Shown here: piece after piece, positions 22,795 to 35,400 of the stretch
How positions within the stretch are numbered: position 1 is the stretch's first letter
How the letters are laid out: each line of letters opens with the position of its first letter
DNA from: Taudactylus pleione
Lineage: Eukaryota; Chordata; Amphibia; Anura; Myobatrachidae
DNA: 64,000 nucleotides
NCBI GenBank assembly: GCA_031769625.1
Contig: JAUIMM010000188.1
Coordinates: 10,965,001 to 11,029,000, forward strand
Direction: 5' to 3'
Position numbers and translations under genes: made by a program
The notes under the pieces: generated by a model
Seen by the model: the letters and a program-made list of their open reading frames with translations, nothing else
Told to the model about the DNA's origin: nothing
The model's database searches: none

Positions 22795-23170
22795 TTCCTT
22801 TGTGGCATAATGCGTAAGGGGCATTACTGTATGGCATAATGCGTAAGGAGCATTATTGTGTGGCATAATGTTATAAGGGGCACTACTACTGTGTGGCATA
22901 ATGTGTATAAGGAGTACTACAGTAAGGTGTAACGTAAATGGGCTCTTCTGTGGCGTAATGTGAAGGGGCTCTGCAGTGTGACATAACGTGAATAAGGGGC
23001 ACTGCTGTGTTGTGTAATGTGACTAAGGGGCACTACTGTGTGACAAAATGTGACTAAGGGGCTCTACTGTGTTGTGTAATGTGACTAAGGGGCACTACTG
23101 TGTGACAACTTGAATAAGGGGCACTACTGTGTGGTGTAATGTGACTAAGGGGCACTACTGTGTGACATGA
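22795..23170 (+). repeat. ~30-bp degenerate tandem repeat
   Basis: About 12 imperfect units around GTGTGACATAATGTGACTAAGGGGCACTACT. Minus-strand open frames here read through the repeat and are not genes. Confidence 0.8.
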
Positions 23171-23693
23171 TTTGAATTGGTGGTCATGCCCCTTCCCAGC
23201 GAGACCACACCTGTTTTTTTCAGCGCACGCTCTCCCTGCTCCGGTTATTGGTGGGGCCATCAATCCTCTTTATGTACAGAGGACACCAAAATGTGCAGTT
23301 ATGGCTCTGCAGATGTGTTCTCCCCTGTGTTCAGCACCCCTGCCCTAAAAAAGTCCTATAGGGAACACTGTCTAATACTCTACAACTGCTAAGCTAGGTC
23401 ATGTTCAATTGGGAAAATGCCTCTCCTATTCGTTTGTATGTGACCTACACCAGTGAAGTGCCAGCTTTACCTAACAGAACCTACCAAATAACAAATGTCT
23501 GACTATGGCACATGTTTGAATCCCCTGCAGGATGGGCTCTGTTGTGTGTGTTTTAATAAAGAGGATGATGTACACTTGTATGTCGTTCTAATATTAATTA
23601 CATTTGTAAGAGCATAGACTAGGAAGTGGGAGGAGTAAGGAATAGTAGAGCAGTGAGTCACTCGAGAGGGCAGCCACAGTGTTGGTGCACATA

Positions 23694-24292
23694 GGACCTC
23701 ATTCAGAGCCGCTCTTAAGCGGCAGTAAGCTCGTTCCGAGCGATGTTCGCACATCTGCGCATGCGTACGGTTTTTAATACGCATGCGCGAACCAGTCAGT
23801 GCGGCCGAAAATTGTTTGTTCGCTATATAGCGAGTGCCTGCTATTTTGAGTGACAGGAGGAGGCGTATGTGGGTGGTAACAGGGGAAGGTGCTTGAAAAC
23901 GGGGAGTGGAGATCAGAACGCAGGCGTGCTTAAAGGTCAAAGCGGGCGTTTTATGGGTGTGCTTAATTAATACAGCAGCGTCATTGACCACGTCACTGGG
24001 TTATTTTATAGCCAGAACTGCTCGCAAAATTGTGGTAGGAAAAACCAACCACAAGAATAGCGAGCAGTTCATACGCTGTCCGATGTCCTCGATTAATCTA
24101 ATAAATAGCGGACATGACGTATGATGAGAGTGGCCAGGGGGCGTTTTTATCAAATAAACGAGCGTATGTTTTGCTCGCTCGTTCAGACATGGAGGCGGCA
24201 ACAGACCGCAAAGAGCGAACGGTTCATTTGAATAGCCACCCCCTTTTTCTGAACGAGCGAGCGCTAATTGCGAGCGGCTCTGAATGACCCCC
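23694..24292. mobile_element. TIR element, family H2, copy 1
   Basis: Left end GGACCTCATTCAGAGCC, right end GGCTCTGAATGACCCCC, flanked by ATA (23691-23693, 24293-24295). Shares with four other copies a GCGCATGCG block, GTGACAGGAGGAGGCG, TGGGTGGTAACAGGGGAAGG, GACCACGTCACTGG and a central CAGAACTGCTCGCAAAAT.../...GCGAGCAGTTC hairpin. Same terminal repeat as H1 and H3 but unrelated interior. Confidence 0.88.
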
Positions 24293-24425
24293 ATAGTTAG
24301 ATGCAGGGTGCAGTACCTGCGTTTGGCCAGCAATACCATTCGACAGGCTCTGCAGTCAGGCAGCGGCAGTCTATGACGGGAGTGTGCGGTGTGACGATGT
24401 GCACTAACGGGTAGCAGCAGCCTGA

Positions 24426-24591
24426 GGGGTATATAAAGTGAGAGTTTTTAGAAATGGAGATGTTACCCCTAGCAACCAATCAGATTCTACCTACCATTTA
24501 ACTAGCACCTTCTAGAAGATATTATGTGATTTGTTGCTATGGGCAACATCTCCACTTCTAAAAACTCACTTTAGTAAATACGGTATACCCC
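24426..24591. mobile_element. Foldback element with CCAAT arms (family F), 166 bp
   Basis: Ends GGGGTATATAAAGTGAG and CTCACTTTAGTAAATACG...TATACCCC, flanked by TGA (24423-24425, 24592-24594). The arms GGAGATGTTACCCCTAGCAA and TTGCTATGGGCAACATCTCC pair across a short loop. The TAG-CAACCAATCAG motif is very common in frog genomes (from general knowledge). Confidence 0.85.
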
Positions 24592-24975
24592 TGAGTTAGA
24601 AGTGTGCAGCATGAGGATGAGTGAATGGTTCAAGCGGCTGTAAGGGAAATCACAGGCCACCGGCATAAGTGGGGTCCAGAGAGCAGTGAGCACTACCCAG
24701 CATCAGGCCAATGGTTGGTCTTTACGGCAAAGTCGGTGTCTTAGAATAGCAAAACACTCGGGGGGTTGGGGTTCCGCTCCTATCCCTTATTAGATACCAT
24801 TTTCATTTTCTCAAGTCTATTACGTCGGTGATTCCCACCTCTCTGTATTGGTATTGTTATTACTTGAATATGAAATTATAATTTAAAAATAATTAAAACA
24901 CAAAATAAAAAACACAGGCTTGAAAAATGATATCTAAAACATCCCAGTCATATTATGGAGCTCATTACACACAGA

Positions 24976-25404
24976 GGGCAAAATTTACTAAGCGGAGGTT
25001 TCTATTCTATTCTAAACCCCGGTGGTTTGGTGGCAGGTTCTATTGTATTCTAAACCCCGGCAATTCGGTGGCGAGTTCTATTCTGTTCTAAACCCCGGGG
25101 GTTTGGTGGCGGTTTTGCAGCGGTTTCTAAATGACAGCCCTGTTCTATTCTATTCTATAATGTGTTTTGATGGCAGTTATGCAGCGGTTTTGGCCTTAGT
25201 AAATCTGCAGAAAGCAAAACCGCCGCCAAACCACAGTGAAAACACATTTTAGAATAGAATAGAGCAGGGCTGCCATTTAGAAACCGCTGCAAAACCGCCA
25301 CCAAACCCACGGGGTTTAGAACAGAATAGAAACCGCCACCAAACTGCCGGGGTTTAGAATAGAATAGAAACCGCCGTCAAACCGCCGCTTAGTAAATTTT
25401 GCCC
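24976..25404. repeat. 429-bp long foldback repeat
   Basis: Left GGGCAAAATTTACTAAGCGG and right CCGCTTAGTAAATTTTGCCC are perfect inverses, and inverse pairing continues inward through repeated TTCTATTCTATTCTAAACCCC blocks to a centre near 25190. Probably a non-autonomous element; I see no clear target duplication. Confidence 0.85.
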
Positions 25405-25681
25405 GGACTGTTGGACCACGTTCCCTGTTGTGATCCTCCTTAGGAATCCCAAAAGTTTCCCGAAGTCGTCCGAGGGAGAGGAGGTGTCAGCGTGGTGGAG
25501 AGGACGGAGCAGAACATTCATAGGGACGTATTAGATAACAGCCAGAAATCACAGACAAATCGGGAAGATCCTCGTTGCACAAGAATATTTACTTTAAAAA
25601 ATAATGTTATAAGTAACAAAATAGATATTAAAAGACACCTTCAAATAAATGTATCACTAACTATATATTAAATAGTTCAAC
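25405..25681. other. Unassigned DNA downstream of LOXHD1
   Basis: Between the foldback and the candidate poly(A) signal; no feature recognised. Confidence 0.4.
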
Positions 25682-25687
25682 TTTATT
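25682..25687 (-). promoter_or_regulatory. Candidate LOXHD1 polyadenylation signal
   Basis: Plus-strand TTTATT, i.e. AATAAA on the gene strand, about 286 nt 3' of the stop codon. It is the only canonical hexamer I noticed in the first ~300 nt of presumed 3' UTR (25972 downward). Position fits; no transcript evidence. Confidence 0.4.
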
Positions 25688-25972
25688 CTGTCATACGACG
25701 CTTCAACCAAGTTATCAAACTAAGGGAATTATCTTCTGTTTTCCGTCTGCCATAGAAAAGCGCCGTCAGACCGTATAATACAGTGACGATGGGTTATTGC
25801 CAAATGTAAAATGATCCCCTATACACATTATCTCTGTACAAAGTCTGTATATAAAAATAATGATAAAGTACAATGTAAACATTTAAATATAAAATAAATT
25901 TGGTAATAAGTTTATGGAAGATGTGGCAAGATGATGTGGAGGATTCACGTTGGTTTACGCCAAGCAATGTCT

Positions 25973-26453
25973 TTAGTATCGTGGGTAGAGTTCCCGACAG
26001 ATCTCGCCATCCCCCTTCTTCTTGTCGAGCCACTTTCCGCAAGGGAAAATGGTGGTCACCCCCGTGGCAGAATTAGTGACCTCCACCCTCTCCAGCATCC
26101 AGCCAGCATTGAGGCCGCTATTGTCGTGCTCCACGCGGACCTTCTTCATCTCACCCAAGTCCAGGGTCTCGATGTAAAAGCGGTTGGCTTTCCCGCGCTC
26201 GAAGAGGTTCCTCATCTTCTGCTTCAGGGCGTGCTTGCCGGAGTCTCCGTTAGATCCATACATGGTGAGAGAAACGTTGGCGTCCGTTCCCGAACCCTTT
26301 TCGAAGCCGGTCACCACGATGACTTCGTACTTTACCGGGACCAGGCTGCGGGCGCGGCTGGCAAAACTCTCGATGGTTTTGGCACACTCGAAGACTTTGT
26401 AGTCGTCTCGCTTGTTACGCAGCGGGATCCTGGCATTGCAGTTAAAAACGTAT
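25973..26453 (-). CDS. LOXHD1: LOXHD1 terminal exon (end of PLAT-E, PLAT-F, stop)
   Basis: 481 nt from acceptor TTTCATTTTACAG to the TAA at 25973-25975. Begins [20 protein letters not shown], passes a short basic linker ([10 protein letters not shown]), then encodes one complete PLAT domain in a single exon: [80 protein letters not shown], ending PRY. An intact last PLAT that ends directly at the stop fits the natural C-terminus. Confidence 0.94.
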
Positions 26454-29400
26454 CTGTAAAATGAAATTAGAAAGAGTCCTGAAATGTATGTTTCCGTCTA
26501 TGCTTTACCAAAAACAAAACCTTTCATTCAAACGTGTTAATTAAGCGATGTCGTTCCTTTTTTATCTCATTGTTTAGCACTGAGACTTGCTACTGTTGCA
26601 TTACAATCATCTCTATCTGTAAGCAGCACCTTGTAACACATAGGGCCTGATTCAGACCCGGTTGCCAGCGCTGAGCGCTCGCAACCGGGTCGATGGTGGC
26701 CCAGAGCGCATGCGTACGACGGGACTGGCACCGTCGTGCGCATGCGCAAGATCCGGATAGCGACGGGCAATCCGTCGCTGCGGGTCTCGTACCAAAGGAG
26801 GCGTGCTGTCGATGTTAAGTGACAGCACGCCCCCTTTGGTGGGCGGGCCGGGGGGGGGTTGGCTGCCCAGACGGCTGCCTGCCGTTTGGGGGCGGCCCCA
26901 CTGACATCACAAGTGATGTCAGTGGTAGAGATTTCGGCTCTGTTTGAGCTGAAAGCTCTCTGGGGCTTGCGGCCACGAGACCCTACTACAAGGGTCTCGT
27001 CGCAAGCCCGATGGTCTTGACCATCGCAACCATCATCCTGGCCGCTCGCATTAGCTGTGGGTGGCAACCCACAGCAATGCGAGCGGGCAGGAGGCCACTC
27101 CATAAAAAAAAAAAAAAGGACGCCCTGATTCAGAGCGAGCGCTCTGTCAGAGCGTCTGGTTCTGGATCAGGGCCATATGCCGCACTTTTACAGGATATAC
27201 AAAAGGCATTAACATGATTACAGTTTGTAATTAAAGGCCTTTATACATCAATGAGTTTTATCATTAACCAGTGATAAAACTCGTTGCGCATTTTAATGGT
27301 GCTCCAGCCAATTAGCTTCTAACTGTTGTCTGTTTGTAAAAACGTTGCATCACCCAGCGACTGGAATACCCATGCCACCTTGTGTCATGACCATTGCTTA
27401 TATCATACTAGACTGATGCATAAACGAGCTGAGGGTCTGATTCAGAGCCGCTCGTAAGCGGCCGCTCGTTCGCTCCGAGCGATGTTCGCACATCTGCGCA
27501 TGCGTATGGGTTGTAATGCGCATGCGCCAACCAGTCAGTGCGGTTGGAAATCGTGTGCTCGCAATATAGCGAATGCCTGCTAATTTGAGTGACAGGATGA
27601 GGCGTTTGTGGGTGGTAACAGGGGAAGGTACTTGAAAACGGGGAGTGGTGATCCGAACGCAGGCGTGCCAAACGGGCGTTTTAAGGGTGTGCATAATTAA
27701 CAAAGCAGCGTCATCGACCACGTCACTTGGTTGTCTTTTAGCCTGAACTGCTCGCATGATTGTGGTAGGAAAATGCTACCACAAGAATAGCGAGCAGTTC
27801 AGACGCCTTTCCATGTACTCGATTAATCAAATAAATAGCGGAGATGACGTATGATGCGAGCGGCCAAGGGGCGTCTTTACAAAATAGCGAGCGCATGTTT
27901 CGGACGCTCGCTCATACATAGAGGCGTCAACAGACCGCAAAGAGCAAGCGCTCAATTTAAATAGCCAGCCCCTTTTTCTGAACGAGCGAACGCAAATACC
28001 GTCCGGCTCTGAATCAGGCCCCGAGTTTGCAGGACATAAGTAATTTTAATGGTGAGCTTTCCTGTCTATAACTGTTAGTACCCATATTTAACCAGCAGGG
28101 GGAGCACTACAATAAACATGAATTTTTGTGTTTGTTTTCATTACAGTTACTGGCAACCCCATCTCACACAGGGAAAGATTTATCAAACCATTTTAAGAGG
28201 ACAGATGGAGAAGCTGTTCATAGCAGCCAATCAGCTTCTGTCTATCATTTCATAGAATGTACTTGATAAATGACAGTTAGTAGGTGATTGGTTGCTATGG
28301 GGAATGTCTCCACTTGTCCTCTTTACAAGGTTTGATTCATCTCCATAGTAGGGATGGCCATCGGTGGTGGTGCCATCAATGTTTACCATTGATTAAAAAT
28401 TAGCAAGTAGCCATCGATGGTAAACTTTTGTATGGATGACCATCGATGGTTTCACCAACCGACGGTCATCCCTATTTTTTAACTCACCGGCCTGTAGGCC
28501 AATCAGAACCTGGGGGTGAAGGTCTGTGGGTGCCTGTGGAGGGGGGGGGCGGAGCTATGCTCTGTGTCCCGTCAACTTGTAAGAAAAAAAAATAAAAATC
28601 GGTTATGCTTAGACATCGATGGAGGGAAACCATCTGGTTCTCCCCCATCGATGTAAAAAAGCATTGGACATCGGCCATAAACCATCGATTATTTGGAATC
28701 ATTGATGGTTGATGGCCATCCCTACTCCACAGTGTTTAATGAGGTGGACGTGGCTAGATTACTTGATTACCTGATTTGTTGTCCACTTTATGTAAATGAC
28801 ATTATTCTTTTCCAGCATCACCTCCCCTTTGCCTTGGGAAGGTCGGTAAGTGTGCAGGAGTAGGGGAGACAACTTGGTGTAGAGATCACACAACCCTGCG
28901 CAAGTTACTATGACCTATGGGCCTGATTCAGCAAGGATCGCTGATGTGATCGCAGTAGCAAGCACGCACGCAGGACTGCTGGGAAAGTATGCTAATGGAT
29001 GCAATGGCAAAGTGCGCGCACGGACACACATCCGTAATACCTTGCAAAGCTCCTCAAACATCGGAAACATCCAGTACCATCGACCCCTCACGCAGAGTTA
29101 CAGCAGCCCTGACCTTACCAATAGATTACTAACCTCGTTACACGCAGTGAGTACACAAGCTGCCTATGCAATCGCACTGGCTAATTTATGCACCATGCAA
29201 CGCCGTTCAAACAGGCACGCCTGCCTTACTCCTATCGCCCCCCCATCAGCACTCCCAAACACTCTCTCCCCGTCAATCATTCTACGATGGCTCTACGTGG
29301 TCTCCGTGATCGCAGTGGAGCCTTCGCGCACGCACACGGCGATGCATGCGCAGTGCGCAACAATCTGCCGTCTGCGTACGCTTCAGCCATAGTGATGCTT

Positions 29401-32400
29401 GCTGAATACGGCCCCATATGTGGCTCATGGGACGAAGCCTTATGGATTATTTATTGCATAACTCCCAACTTTTCAACTGGGTGAAGAGGGACACTTGCAC
29501 ACGCCAAAGGCACGCACCCAAAATGAAAGATGTGGCCCATCGGCAAGGGGGCATGGCCTCAGGGAAATGCCATACCCGCGAGCCACGCCCTCTTCCAGAG
29601 CTGGCAAAGAATATATATATATATGGATGAAGCGCGCATGCGCCTTTTACCTGTGTACCAGATTCCAAATATATCCCTATTATCTGTAATAGAAAGTCTA
29701 CATTTCAGGCTCGCAATACTGATAACAATGAGCACACAGTGCAGGCAGCCATTTTGTGAGATGCAGCAATATCCATGAGGAACCCATACACGACACACTC
29801 ATGCCATGCCTCATGCTGGTACCTAGCAGTGACAGATATAGGCACCTGAGCAGGAAAAGAACCCAGAGTCCCCATCAATGCCAACCTATGACTGACTGAG
29901 ACTGAGGGCTCTATTTATCAAGCAATGAAAAGTGTGGAGAAATGAACCAGGGGAGAAGTTGCCCATAGCAACCAATCAGCATTGAAGTAGCATTTATCAA
30001 GTAGTGTCTATAAAATAATAGGTAGGAGCTGATTGGTTGCTATGGTCCCCTTCTCCACGCTTTTCACTGCTTGATAAATAGACCCCTAATGTACTGAGAG
30101 AAAGAGAAGATATTCAATGTGTAAAACTGAAACCCGCAATCGCCGTATGATAATGTGGAGATATCCGCCATATTCTCCCCTTACAATGCTGAACCACTGT
30201 ACACGAGAGAGGCAGGATTTCTACATCCAAACTAATAATTTAAGATAACTAGGTAGTTAAATTTGCAAAAAATTACCTTATGGGTCTTTTTTGCGGAATG
30301 GGTTCGATTCCCGTCAGCGGCAGCCCGACAAGAGCAGAGTTCCGAGCAGCGGAAGCCTGACAGCGCTGGAAATCCCGATCGTGGATAGGTGAGTATCTAC
30401 TAATCTAACCTAACCCCCTAACCCTCCTTAGGGGTGCCTAACCCTAACTTCCCCCCCAAGTGCCTAACCCTAATCCCCCCTCTAAGTGCCTAACCCTAAC
30501 CACCCCCTTCCCCGCTGCCTAAACCTAAGTCCCCCGGAAGGGTGCCTTACCCTAAGTCCCCTCCGGGGGTGCCTAACCCTAACCCTTCCTCCCCCTAACC
30601 TAACCCTCCCGGGGGGGTGCCTAACCCTAAGTCCCCCCCCCCCCGGGAGCCCTAAACCTAACCCTCCCCCCCGCGGCTGTCCGCTCGCGGCGCCCGGCAT
30701 CTCTACGATTGGGATGCTGGGCGCCAGTCTCCCGGCGTCGGGGAAATGTCTAGACGCCAGGCATTTCACCCTTGCCAGGATATGACAGTCGGGAAGCCGG
30801 CTGCCGGTATTTAGGCACTCGGCTTCCCGACTGCATACCCTTTTTTGAATTTAACTTAAAAATTATCGCAAATAAGGACTTTTATCCCCAAGGTTCTCAG
30901 TCAGTCTCATGACAAACATCATCTCCTCTTCCATCACATGACATGATAGAGATTGAAAGCCTGTGTCTGTGTAAGTGAATGCCTGTGTGCAGCCAAATTT
31001 GTTTTCCCTCCAGAGAGATATTGAAAAGGAGATAATGGTTTGAAGGAGGACATCTAAGAAAAATGACTATCAGAAGCATGATTCAAATGTACTTAACTTG
31101 CTGTTAAAAAGAAGCAAAAAAACCCAGCAACTTTATGGGATTGATGCTTTAAGAACTCATTTCTTGTTTTGGAGACTATGGCCCTCATTCAGAGCCGTAC
31201 GCTCTGAGCAGAGCGCACGCTCTGAATGAGGGCCGGGCTCCATTTTCATGGAGCGTCCTCCTGGACGCTCGTATAGCTGTGGGTCACCACCCACAGGCTA
31301 TACAAGCGTGCTTTTTGATGGCCGCGATGGTCGAGACCATCGCGACCATCGAAATTGCGAGCCGGAGCCTACGGTTGAGGTTTTCAACCGCAAGCTCCGG
31401 AGTGATTTTGGCTCTATCAGAGCCAAAATCACTCCCACTGACATCACTAGTGATGTCAGTGGGCCGGCTTCTGACGGGAGGCGTTCCCGTGGGAACGCCC
31501 CCGTCAGGGAGGCACGCCCCCGGCACGCCCACCAAAGGGGGCGTGCTGTCAATCAACATCGACAGCACGCCCCCTTTGATCGGACACAACGAGCGAAGGA
31601 CTTTCCTTCGCTCGTCGCGTCTGGCGCATGCGCACGACGGAGCTCCCTCCGTCGTGCGCATGCTCAGTGAATAACATCGACCCACTTGCGAGCGGACAGC
31701 CGCTCGCGAGTGGGTCTGAATCAGGCCCCATATTGAGTGTGTTGTACAAGTTACACCCAGTATGGGTGGAAAAACACTACTTACTGGTTCCCGAGCTCCA
31801 TCTCTGTAACGGTAATCTCTTTCACGTGCCAGTATGAGTCCGGCTTGGGTGAAAATTTCCTTCCATCCTTCGGACAATGTCCAACGCAAATAGCAGCGAC
31901 ATCGCCCACGTTCTTCGATGAAAACTTGAATACATCCGTTGCGTTCCTGCCAAAGACAGATCTGTTACACCAGCGCAAAACTCCATCCGGCAAATACAAA
32001 CTAGTTCTTTCTTTCATTTGCAGCTTTCCCTAGAGCTATCAGTTTGGTTTTAGACCCTGATTGGTTGCTGATGGTGCTGGAATTGTTTTAGTCCTTAATG
32101 TTGGAAGTATTTTGACTTTTGGAATGAAGTGTCACAATAGGCCTGAAGTCAGACGTTTTTAGGTCCGGCCGTAGCAGCCAACCTACTAGATTATGCCAAC
32201 GCAAGTATCAGCTCCGCCCATTGTTTTTTTTCCAGAGTAGCCATTATCATTGGTATCGGCACTTGCGCACACCCTGTGCTGGTTGGGAAAGATATTTCTG
32301 AAACAGGTGTCTGGCACTAGCGCAGAAGTTGGACTGCACGCCGACTAGACGAATCTGTTCTGTGCATTCTAATGGTCGCTGCCCAGTAGTGGCCAAAGAA

Positions 32401-35400
32401 GGGCGGTATTCAATTAGTTTCGCATCTGCGGAAAAGTTTTGCATGCCGTACTTTTCGCGGACATCGCCTGTTTTGACCGCAAAATCTTTTCGTGCGCACC
32501 CCCGCTATTCACCATGTTCAATTCCAAAAGACGCGAAAACGCCACCCGGCGAATGTGAAACAGGCGAAAAGTGCTGTCAGAATTGGGGAATCAGCCTGAC
32601 ACCCCCAAAAAGATGCACTAACACTGGGGATCAATCTAGATGTGCCCGAATATCCCTAATAAAGCTATTTTGTGTACTTAAGTTGTGTCAATAGCTTCTA
32701 ATTAGCGTCTTTGCACAAGTGGTGAAGGATGGCATTAAGCAGTTTTTTTGGGTGAAAATAAGTAGTTCTGTCATATTTGGGGTAATGAAAATGGGTGCTA
32801 GCATGGTTTAAAGTCGCTAAAGTGAAGTTTTAAAAAACGCACCTTCAGCAAGCCTCTGCAATCCAAAAAACACCTCCCCCATACTTGCAGACCCCCAAAA
32901 GTCTATTTCGCTAGTTTTTATGTTTGTACCCCCACATTGGTACTTTTTTGCCCCCAAATTCAAAGTACTTTTTTGGGGTGTTCCTCACTTTTTTTTTGAC
33001 GTAGTTATCCTTTGGGGGGCTGTCCCAAGGGCGCAGAGTGGTTTCCCCATCTTTTCTCCTGCTAATCAGAGGTGAATCTTTTTCGCCTATTATATTGCGT
33101 TGACTTTCCGCGTAAGTAAGTATTTGGTATTGAATACGGAGATAAGTTTCCGACTGACGAAAAGTCGCAATCAGCGATACTTTTTTGCGGATCTCGGCTT
33201 TTCGCCTCTAATTGAATACGGCCCGAAATGTCCATTCTGCATAAGGCTACATTCACTCGAAATGCAAATCCTACTGGGTGACACACTAATTTGGACACAT
33301 CACGCGATGCATGCGCAGTGGCAGCTTTTGACGCATGAGTTTAAAAAAAAAAAATTACTTCAACTGTATAAGTGTTGACGCTAATGATACATTGCTGCCG
33401 ACACAGCAGTTTATACACTATACTGATTTATGCTACTGATCTAAGATACGAGACACTATCCCAGAATTGCTGCAGTGTGAAAATAGCAACTTTTGGAGGC
33501 CTATTCATCAATAACCGTGATGGCCCCGTGCAAATTATTTATTTATTAACATTTTCTTATATTGCACAACATATTCTGTTGCGCTTTACAATTGGAGACA
33601 TTAATAGAACAAAACTGGATAATAACAGGCAGATATATAGGTTGGAAGGCCCTGCTCGCAAGCTTACAATCTATAGCAGTGGTTCTCAAACTCGGTCCTC
33701 TGGACCCCACACAGTTCGTGTTTTCCAGGTGACCCAGCAGGTGCATAGGTGTGTTCATTACTCACTGACACATTTTAGAAGATCCACAGGTGGAGCTAAT
33801 TATTTCACTTGTGATTCTGTGAGGAGACCTGGAAAACATGCACTACTCATTCATCCAATGGCGGTCACAGGCATTAAAGGAAAGAAGGTTATGCTTCCGT
33901 ACTGCACTCTCAAATGAAGCGCGAGTGACTCTTCCTATATAATATGTAAAAGTGAATGTAAGGGCAGCACCAACGAGTACCCAATCTCTGCGGGCTCAGG
34001 AAAGCCAGTGGGTTTAGCAACTGAATCTAAAGGAAATATAATGGAAAATAGGAGAGTATCTTTAGCGCTATATAGGGCACTATATGGATCAACACCTTGT
34101 TGTGACATTTTTAATAATATAAAAAGAATTAAAACACAGGATCACGAGATAAAAATCAGGCATAAAAGAAAATGAGATTCATTCCTCCTCGGGTTGTTGG
34201 AAGCGGCCAGGTGCCAGGAAACTCGTTGCAGTTTTAAGTGAGAATTTAGAAAATAATTGTCTACAAGGTGGAGGTTTAGAAAAAGAGCGACACGGTTGGT
34301 GTAATGGTTAGTATTACTGCCTCACAGCACTGAAGTTTTGGGTTTCGATTCCCACCCACAACCATAACTCTGTGGAGTTTGTATATTCTCCCTGTGCTTG
34401 CGTGGGTTTCCTCTGTGTGCTCCAGCTTCCTCCCACACTCCAAAAATATATACTGGTAGGTTATAATTGGCTCCCAACAAAAATGAACCTGTACATGTAT
34501 TAAGGAATATAGGCCCTCATTTAGCGCTGAGAGCTTGCAACCGGGTCGATGTTAATGCCCTGCGCACGCGCAGCGGTCGCACTTCGTGTGCGCAAGCCCC
34601 GGAGCGAGAGAGAATTTCTCTCTCGCTCCGGAACTCACTACAAAAGGGGTGGCTGTCGATGTTGATCGACAGCTCGCCCCGTTTTGTAGGCGGGGCGTGG
34701 GGGTGGCTACACAAAAGGAGGTGTTCCCGACGGAACGCCTGCCGTTTTGTGGGCGGCCCCACTGACATCAGCAGTGATGTCAGTGGGGAGCTTCCTGCTC
34801 GATCAGAGCAGGAAGCTCCCTGGGGCTTGCAGTTGCCGAGACCCAACCTTAGGGTCTCGTCGCAAGCCCCGATGGTCTTGACCATCGCGACCATCAACCT
34901 GGTCGGTCGCTAAAGCTGTGGGTGGTAACCCACAGCTTAGCTAGCGACCAGGAGGCCGCACTTGAAAAGTGAAGCAGCCGCCCTCATTCAGAGAGAGCGC
35001 TCGCTTCTTGTGACCGCCTCTGAATGAAGGCCATAGAGTGTAAGCTCCACTGGGGTAGGAACTGTTGTGAATGGGAAACTATTCTCTGTAAAGCGTCGCG
35101 GAATATGTGTGCGCTATATAAATAACTAAGTAAAATATAATATTAGGTTGAGGATAGACAGGGTGGGAAGCGGAACCTTGTGGCTCAGTCTCCTGGGGGC
35201 AGAGCAGACTATGGGAGACAAACAGCTGTGCGGATGGGGGGGGTATGAGTGTGGGTTGTGAACGGGGTGCTCAGAGACCATTGGAGGTGTCAGGAAGAGC
35301 CTGAGAGTACATTGTAAATGTTGTGCGCTGCCCATCACTGATGTTTAGGGTACAATCCTCATGTCGCAGCGATATGGCAGATAGGGCCTATGTGTAGCAT

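Noticed and set aside
30400..30665. Interstitial telomere
   Set aside because: CCCTAA occurs within longer, irregular units with CCCCCC and GTGCCTAA; not a pure hexamer array.
31947..32017. Longer 5' extension of LOXHD1 exon 12
   Set aside because: The frame is open to 32017, but no acceptor with a pyrimidine tract lies there, and the extra residues do not match a PLAT domain; the AG at 31947-31948 joins in phase.
31995..32023. Plus-strand splice acceptor TTTCTTTCATTTGCAG
   Set aside because: Good match by chance opposite LOXHD1; no plus-strand exon with coding character follows.
34292..34360. Functional tRNA gene
   Set aside because: The tRNA-like head continues into a SINE body and tail, and the acceptor stem does not close.
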